Positions 57,612-64,000 of a DNA stretch of 64,000 nucleotides are shown piece after piece. Under the pieces are notes generated by a model. That model saw only the letters and a list, made by a program, of their open reading frames with translations, was not told where the DNA came from and made no database searches. The stretch's first letter is position 1. Each line of letters starts with the position of its first letter. Both the position numbers and the translations under genes were made by a program. This stretch comes from Streptomyces sp. NBC_01288 (GTDB lineage Bacteria; Actinomycetota; Actinomycetes; Streptomycetales; Streptomycetaceae): assembly GCF_035982055.1 (NCBI RefSeq), contig NZ_CP108427.1, positions 9,919,001 to 9,983,000 of the forward strand. Reading direction: 5' to 3'.

Positions 57612-58853
57612 ATGGCCGACACCCTGACCGACACCGCGCCCGACACGGCGGCGGCGGTCCCCGAATACCCGATGCAGCGGGACGCGCGCTGCCCCCTCGC
57701 CCCGCCGCCCGCCGTGCACGGACTGCGCGACGGGAAACCGATCAGCCGGGTCCGCATCTGGAACGGCACCACGCCCTGGCTGATCACCCGCCACGCCGAC
57801 CAGCGCGCCCTGCTCACCGACCCCCGCGTCAGCGACGACGACCTGGAAGCCGGCTTCCCCTACGTCAACGCGCACCGCGCCGACATCGCCCCGCACACCC
57901 CGCGGATGATCACCAACACCGACGCGCCCGAGCACACCCGGCTGCGCCGCACGGTCAACGCGCCGTTCGTCGTCAAGCGGATCGAGGCCATGCGGGCCCC
58001 CATCCAGAAGATCGTCGACGAGCTGATCGACGACATGCTGGCCGGCCCCAACCCGGCCGACCTGCTCACCGCGCTCGCCCTGCCCGTCCCCTCACTGGTC
58101 ATCGCCGAACTGCTCGGAGTGCCGTACGAGGACCACGACTTCTTCCAGCACAACAGCAGCATCTCGCTCGACAGCGCCTCGACCCCCGAGGAGGCGCGGG
58201 CGGCGAGCGGCGCGCTGGGCGCCTACCTGGACAAGCTCATCGGGCTGAGGCTGGAGAACCCGGCCGAGGGCGTCCTGTCCGAGATGGCCGGGCGCGTCAA
58301 CAACGGCGAGATGACCCGCACCGAGGCCGTCCACATGGGCGTCGCCATGCTCATCGCCGGGCACGAGACCACCGCCACGATGATCAGCCTCGGCACGCTC
58401 GCCCTGCTCCAGAACCCCGACCAACTCGCCCTGGTGCGCGACACGGACGACCCGAAGGTCATCGGCGGCGCGGTCGACGAACTGCTCCGCTACCTCACCA
58501 TCGTGCAGACCGGCGTCCGCCGCGTCGCCAAGGAGGACATCGAGATCGGCGGCGTCACCATCCGCGCCGGCGAGGGCATGATCTTCGACCTGCACGCCGC
58601 GAACTGGGACCCCGAGGCGTTCCCCGAGGCCGACCGCCTCGACATCACCCGGCCCGCCCGCCAGCACCAGGGCTTCGGCTACGGCCCCCACCAGTGCCTC
58701 GGCCAGAACCTCGCCCGCCTCGAACTCCAGGTCGTCTACGGCACCCTCTACCGCCGCATCCCGACCCTCCGACTGGCCGCCCCCGTCGAGCAGTTGGCCT
58801 TCGACCGCACCGGCACGACCTACGGCGTGGCCTGTCTGCCCGTCACCTGGTGA
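57612..58853 (+). CDS. Cytochrome P450, CYP105-like, second copy (413 aa)
   Basis: I-helix LIAGHETTATM, K-helix VDELLRYL and heme loop FGYGPHQCLGQNLAR with Cys362. It shares long stretches with the first P450 (for example QKIVDELIDDMLAGPNPADL and ALPVPSLVIAELLGVPYEDHDFF), so the two arose by duplication. ATG 57612 has GAGGAGAG just upstream. It starts the operon P450-ferredoxin-reductase-SDR, then the monooxygenase, and is the best candidate for the first oxidation step. Confidence 0.94.
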   Translation: MADTLTDTAPDTAAAVPEYPMQRDARCPLAPPPAVHGLRDGKPISRVRIWNGTTPWLITRHADQRALLTDPRVSDDDLEAGFPYVNAHRADIAPHTPRMITNTDAPEHTRLRRTVNAPFVVKRIEAMRAPIQKIVDELIDDMLAGPNPADLLTALALPVPSLVIAELLGVPYEDHDFFQHNSSISLDSASTPEEARAASGALGAYLDKLIGLRLENPAEGVLSEMAGRVNNGEMTRTEAVHMGVAMLIAGHETTATMISLGTLALLQNPDQLALVRDTDDPKVIGGAVDELLRYLTIVQTGVRRVAKEDIEIGGVTIRAGEGMIFDLHAANWDPEAFPEADRLDITRPARQHQGFGYGPHQCLGQNLARLELQVVYGTLYRRIPTLRLAAPVEQLAFDRTGTTYGVACLPVTW

Positions 58854-58903
58854 CCACCCCCTTACGAACGAACACGAACGAACAGAGAGCAGAGGACACA
58901 GCC

Positions 58904-59101
58904 ATGAAGGTCGAACTCGACGAACCGAAATGCGTCGCCTCCGGGCAGTGCGTGGTCGCCGCCCCCGACGTCTTCGACCAGCGTGACGACGACGGCGTGG
59001 CGATCCTCCTGGAGGAGCAGCCCGGCACCGAACTCCTCGACGACGTAAGGGAAGCCGTGGCGGTCTGCCCGGCCGCGGCCATCCGACTGGTGGAGCAGTG
59101 A
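58904..59101 (+). CDS. [3Fe-4S] ferredoxin for P450 (65 aa)
   Basis: A small acidic ferredoxin with three cluster cysteines, Cys10, Cys16 and Cys55 (C-x5-C and CPAAAI), the single-cluster [3Fe-4S] pattern of Streptomyces P450 ferredoxins such as the SuaB/SubB type. It passes electrons from the reductase to the P450s. ATG 58904 lies 50 bases after the P450; its stop overlaps the reductase GTG. Confidence 0.92.
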   Translation: MKVELDEPKCVASGQCVVAAPDVFDQRDDDGVAILLEEQPGTELLDDVREAVAVCPAAAIRLVEQ

Positions 59102-60273
59102 CACGGATCGTCGTCGTCGGAGCCTCGGCCGCCGGACTCGCGGCGGCCGAGACTCTCCGCCGCGAGGGCTACACCGGCACGCTCACCCTCGTAGGGGAGG
59201 AACCGCACGCGCCCTACGACCGGCCGCCGCTCTCCAAGCAGGTCCTCGCCGCCGAGTGGGAACCCGACCGGGTGGCTCTGCGGACCCCGGCCGACCTGAG
59301 CGGGCTCGACCTCGACCTGCGGCTCGGGGTCGCCGCGACCGCGCTCGACCTCGCCGCGCAGGAGGTGTGGCTGTCGGACGGCGCGCAGGTGTCGTACGAC
59401 CGGCTCGTCATCGCCACCGGGGTGCGTCCGCGCAGGCTGCCGGGCGAGGGTGCGCATGTGCTGCGCACGCTCGACGACGCGCTCACACTGCGCGAACGGC
59501 TCAGTCCTGGGCGGAAGTTGGTGGTGGTCGGCGCCGGGTTCCTCGGCGCGGAGGCCGCCGCCGTGGCCTGGCGGCTGGGCGCCGAGGTCACCCTGCTGGA
59601 ACCGGCCCCCGTGCCGCTGGCGCACGCCGTCGGCGAGCAGGTCGGGCAGGTGCTGGCGCAGGCGCACGTGGACCACGGCGTGAAGCTGCGCACCGGAGTC
59701 TCCGTCACCGAGGTGACCGACGAAGGCGTACGGCTCGGGACCGGCGAGGAGATCGAGGCCGACGAGGTGCTCGTCGCGATCGGCTCACTGCCCAACACCG
59801 AGTGGCTTGCCGACAGCGGACTCTCCGTCGGCGACGGCGTGGTGTGCGACGAGTACTGCGAGGCCGCCAAGAACGTCTACGCGGCCGGTGACGTCGCCCG
59901 CTGGTACAACCCGCTCTTCGGCACCTCGATGCGCATCGAGCACCGCACCAACGCGGCCGAACAGGGCATGGCCGCCGCGCGCAACCTCCTCAACCCGGAG
60001 GCGCGCAAGGCGTTCTCGCCGGTGCCGTACTTCTGGTCCGACCAGTACGACATGAAGATCCAGGCCTACGGCTATCTGCGCGGCCACGACGAAGTCGCCG
60101 TGGTGGACGGGGACTTGGGCGAGCGGCGGTTCGTGGCCGCCTACCGCACCGGCGACCGGCTCACCGGCGCCCTCGCGGTCGGCATGCCGCCCAAGGCGAT
60201 CCGCGTATGGCGACAGGCCATCGTGGCAGGAGCGAGTTGGCAGGAGGCCGTCCATGGCGCAACGACCGTCTGA
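59098..60273 (+). CDS. Ferredoxin reductase, FAD/NAD(P)H-dependent (391 aa)
   Basis: FAD loop RIVVVGASAAGLAAAETLR, NAD(P)H loop LVVVGAGFLGAEAAAVAWRLG and the second FAD motif VYAAGDVARW are those of the putidaredoxin-reductase/rubredoxin-reductase group, with the family C-terminal region PVPYFWSDQYDMKIQAYGYLRG. It should reduce the adjacent ferredoxin. GTG 59098 overlaps the ferredoxin stop (GTGA). The 3' end overlaps the next SDR by 20 bases. Confidence 0.94.
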   Translation: MTRIVVVGASAAGLAAAETLRREGYTGTLTLVGEEPHAPYDRPPLSKQVLAAEWEPDRVALRTPADLSGLDLDLRLGVAATALDLAAQEVWLSDGAQVSYDRLVIATGVRPRRLPGEGAHVLRTLDDALTLRERLSPGRKLVVVGAGFLGAEAAAVAWRLGAEVTLLEPAPVPLAHAVGEQVGQVLAQAHVDHGVKLRTGVSVTEVTDEGVRLGTGEEIEADEVLVAIGSLPNTEWLADSGLSVGDGVVCDEYCEAAKNVYAAGDVARWYNPLFGTSMRIEHRTNAAEQGMAAARNLLNPEARKAFSPVPYFWSDQYDMKIQAYGYLRGHDEVAVVDGDLGERRFVAAYRTGDRLTGALAVGMPPKAIRVWRQAIVAGASWQEAVHGATTV

Positions 60274-61093
60274 GGAACCCCGCGACGTCGTCGTGGTCAC
60301 CGGTGCCGGAGGCATGGGGACGGCGATCGCACGCCGTATCGGCAGCGGCCGCACCCTGTTCCTCGCCGACGCCTCACGCGGCCAACTCGACCGCACCGTG
60401 GCCGCGTTGACCGCCGAGGGCTACGCGGCACACGGCGTCCTCACCGACATCTCCGACCGTGCGGCCGTGGACAAGCTGGCCCAGACTGCGGCCGGCGAGG
60501 GCCGGGTCGTCGCCGTGGCGCACACGGCCGGGGTCTCCGCCTCGATCGCCTCGGCGCGGACGGTCCTGGAGGTCGACCTGCTGGGCACGGTCCACGTGAT
60601 CGACGCCTTTGAGGCGGTGGCGGGCCGCGGTACCGCGCTCGTCGCCGTCTCCAGCATGGCCGGGCACTACGCCTCGCTCAGCCCCGAGGACGAAGCCGCT
60701 CTGGCGACCGCACCGGCGGAGGAACTGCTCTCCCTGCCCGTCGTCACCGCCGTGGGCGACGACTCGCTGCGCGCCTACATGGTCGCCAAGCGCGCCAACC
60801 ACGTGCGCGTGGAGGCCGCCGCGCTCGCCTGGAACCTGCGCGGCGCCCGCATCAACACCGTGAGCCCCGGCGTCATCTCGACCGCGATGTCGAAGGCCGA
60901 GGCCGAGTCGCCGCACGGCGGGCACATGCTCAAGATGATCGACGACTGCGGAGCGCGCCGCACCGGGACACCCGGCGAGATCGCCGACGCGGTGGCCTTC
61001 CTCACCGGCCCGCAGGCCCAGTTCATCACCGGCACCGACCTGCTCGTCGACGGCGGACAGGCCGCCTGGGTCCGACGGCACATGCGGCACTGA
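60254..61093 (+). CDS. Short-chain alcohol dehydrogenase (SDR, 279 aa)
   Basis: The dinucleotide motif is VVVTGAGGMGTAIARRI. The catalytic residues are complete: Ser in VAVSSMAGHYAS, Tyr and Lys in AYMVAKRANH, and the C-terminal GTDLLVDGGQ. An insertion of about 25 residues (SLSPEDEAALATAPAEELL) lies before the Tyr, as in some terpene alcohol dehydrogenases. It probably oxidises the alcohol made by the P450 to a ketone. It overlaps the reductase end, so it belongs to the operon. Confidence 0.88.
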   Translation: MAQRPSEEPRDVVVVTGAGGMGTAIARRIGSGRTLFLADASRGQLDRTVAALTAEGYAAHGVLTDISDRAAVDKLAQTAAGEGRVVAVAHTAGVSASIASARTVLEVDLLGTVHVIDAFEAVAGRGTALVAVSSMAGHYASLSPEDEAALATAPAEELLSLPVVTAVGDDSLRAYMVAKRANHVRVEAAALAWNLRGARINTVSPGVISTAMSKAEAESPHGGHMLKMIDDCGARRTGTPGEIADAVAFLTGPQAQFITGTDLLVDGGQAAWVRRHMRH

Positions 61094-61183
61094 CCGTCCC
61101 GCCCGGACGCCGGTCACCCCACGGACACCGGCGTCCGGCCCCGTCGTACCGCATCGCACCCCTCGACGACTGAGAGGACCAGC

Positions 61184-62965
<1,782 letters not shown>

Positions 62966-62989
62966 CGTGACGGCGGAGGGGCGGGAGTC

Positions 62990-63898
62990 TCAGTCCCGAG
63001 TGGTGAGAATGCTCAGCGCGTTCGCGGCCACGACGGCACCGATGCCCGCCCACTCCGCCCAGCCCAGCCGCTGCCCGAGGCCGATCCACCCGACCACGGC
63101 GGCGAGCACGGGATTGACGCTCATGAACAGCCCGAAGGCCGGAGCCGGCACCCGGCGCAGCGTGAACAGATCGGCCAGATACGGCACCGCCGACGACAGC
63201 ACCCCGGCCGCCACCGCGCACGCGGCCGCAGTGAGGGTCGGCGGCTGCCGGACCGCGACGACGATCCCGACCGGCAGGAACATCAGCGCGGACACCCCGG
63301 CCGCCGCGGCCGACCCCTGCGCTCCGGGTATGCGCCTGCCGACGGTCCGGTTGAGCAGGATGTACGACGCCCAGCACACGGCGGCCAGCAGCCCGAGCCC
63401 CATGCCCAGGTAGTCGGCCGAGGGGCGCGGCCGCATCAGTGTCACCACGCCCGCCACCGCGATCACCGCACAACAGGCGTCCACGCGGCGCCGGGTCGCG
63501 GCCAGCGCGATGGACAGCGGACCCAGGAACTCCAGCGTCACCGCCAGACCGAGGCCGACCCGGTCGATGGCGGTGTACAGGGACAGGTTCATCGTCCCGA
63601 ACACCACGGCCAGCAGCAGCACCGGCCACCACTGCCGCCGACTGAACTCCCGCAACCGGGGCCTGCCCACGGCGAACAGGACGGTGGCGGCGACGTACTG
63701 GCGCACCGCGACGACCCCCACCGGCCCGATGACCGGGAAGGCGAGGGAACCGATCGCCGCGCCGAGCTGGTTGGACAGCCCGCTCCCGGCCATGGTGGCG
63801 ACCCCGACGAGGCCCACCCGCGACGGCTGCGGGGTGTCAAGGTCCTTGGCGGGCAGGGGAGTTGAGGCGGCGGCGCGCGCGGGGGCGACTTCAGGCAT
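62990..63898 (-). CDS. EamA/RhtA-like permease (302 aa)
   Basis: Ten hydrophobic segments in two EamA repeats, with features such as ATVLFAVGRPRLREFSRRQWWPVLLLAVVFGTMNLSLYTAIDRVGLGLAVTLEFLGPL typical of the RhtA-like drug/metabolite transporters exporting amino acids or other small molecules. ATG 63898 begins a polar N-terminus. It is convergent with the monooxygenase gene (24 bases apart) and divergent from a LysR gene, so it is probably regulated by the latter rather than part of the P450 operon. Confidence 0.87.
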   Translation of the reverse strand: MPEVAPARAAASTPLPAKDLDTPQPSRVGLVGVATMAGSGLSNQLGAAIGSLAFPVIGPVGVVAVRQYVAATVLFAVGRPRLREFSRRQWWPVLLLAVVFGTMNLSLYTAIDRVGLGLAVTLEFLGPLSIALAATRRRVDACCAVIAVAGVVTLMRPRPSADYLGMGLGLLAAVCWASYILLNRTVGRRIPGAQGSAAAAGVSALMFLPVGIVVAVRQPPTLTAAACAVAAGVLSSAVPYLADLFTLRRVPAPAFGLFMSVNPVLAAVVGWIGLGQRLGWAEWAGIGAVVAANALSILTTRD

Positions 63899-63924
63899 GC
63901 TCCGATCGTGCGCCCGTTTGACAC

Positions 63925-63939
63925 TTGCGCAAAATGCAA
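63925..63939. promoter_or_regulatory. LysR-type box
   Basis: TTGC-GCAAAAT-GCAA is a perfect 4-bp inverted repeat with 7-base spacer, matching the T-N11-A style of LysR sites, in the 68-bp region between the EamA permease and the LysR gene. Confidence 0.45.
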
Positions 63940-63966
63940 CAGCGGGACGATCTATACGCTTGAGTC

Positions 63967-64000
63967 ATGGATACGGAGCTGAGGCAGCTGCGGTGTCTCG
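63967..64000 (+). CDS. LysR-family regulator, first 11 codons
   Basis: The start MDTELRQLRCL is typical of LysR regulators, just before the helix-turn-helix. The gene runs off the right edge. It is divergent from the EamA permease and probably regulates it. Confidence 0.6.
   Translation, partial: MDTELRQLRCL

Noticed and set aside
62990..63898. EamA permease as the product exporter of the P450 cluster
   Set aside because: It is on the opposite strand and divergent from a LysR gene with its own box; a link to the cluster is not supported.

Overview
The window reads as a high-GC actinobacterial chromosome, almost certainly Streptomyces or a close relative. Evidence is the strong GC bias at third codon positions, frequent GTG starts, ATGA/GTGA stop-start overlaps, a complete GlgE pathway operon, Streptomyces-type small proteins (DUF5133-like, a 59-aa ORF before a FUSC protein), DUF1906-like and NPP1-like secreted proteins, and intergenic repeats of the type common in that genus. 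No rRNA, tRNA, CRISPR array, insertion sequence or replication origin was found.

Layout. 0-8.7 kb: partial secreted glycoside-hydrolase-like protein, oleate hydratase, then a decay zone (2.7-5.45 kb) with a remnant of a BtuF-like binding protein, a broken double ATPase of an ECF vitamin transporter, its S component and an internally deleted acyl-CoA dehydrogenase; then an intact 3-hydroxyisobutyryl-CoA hydrolase, an F420/NADP-type oxidoreductase and a SnoaL-like protein divergent from an Rrf2 regulator. 8.9-13.7 kb: secreted M1 peptidase, L,D-transpeptidase-like lipoprotein and a two-component system with an unusual cysteine-bearing sensor. 13.7-20.5 kb: a degenerate 36-bp tandem array, saccharopine-dehydrogenase-like enzyme and TetR regulator, a 127-bp repeat cluster, LysG/LysE, an MFS exporter and a stand-alone cyclic-nucleotide-binding protein. 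20.3-30.4 kb: FUSC membrane protein, type II NADH dehydrogenase, methyltransferase, acyl-CoA synthetase, MOCOS-like sulfurase, ABCG-type transporter.

30.4-41.5 kb is the alpha-glucan module. TreS interconverts trehalose and maltose, the maltokinase makes maltose-1-phosphate, GlgE polymerises it and GlgB branches the product; glgE-treS-mak-glgB lie in one tightly packed operon on the minus strand. GlgX (debranching) is transcribed divergently together with a small degenerate ATPase-like protein.

41.4-53.2 kb: VOC protein, a MarR-controlled ABC exporter, a small conserved-looking cytoplasmic protein, a divergent HemC, questin-oxidase-like protein, Tat-exported glycosidase, NPP1-like secreted protein with an altered heptapeptide, ATP-dependent DNA ligase, and a NarL-type two-component system.

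53.4-63 kb is the most interesting region: TetR, two paralogous P450s, a degenerate SDR, an orphan OmpR-type regulator, a [3Fe-4S] ferredoxin, ferredoxin reductase, an intact SDR and a Baeyer-Villiger monooxygenase. This set of activities parallels the Pseudomonas camphor pathway (hydroxylation, alcohol to ketone, ketone to lactone), so I infer an uncharacterised oxidation route for an alicyclic or terpenoid-like compound. The window ends with an EamA permease divergent from a truncated LysR gene.
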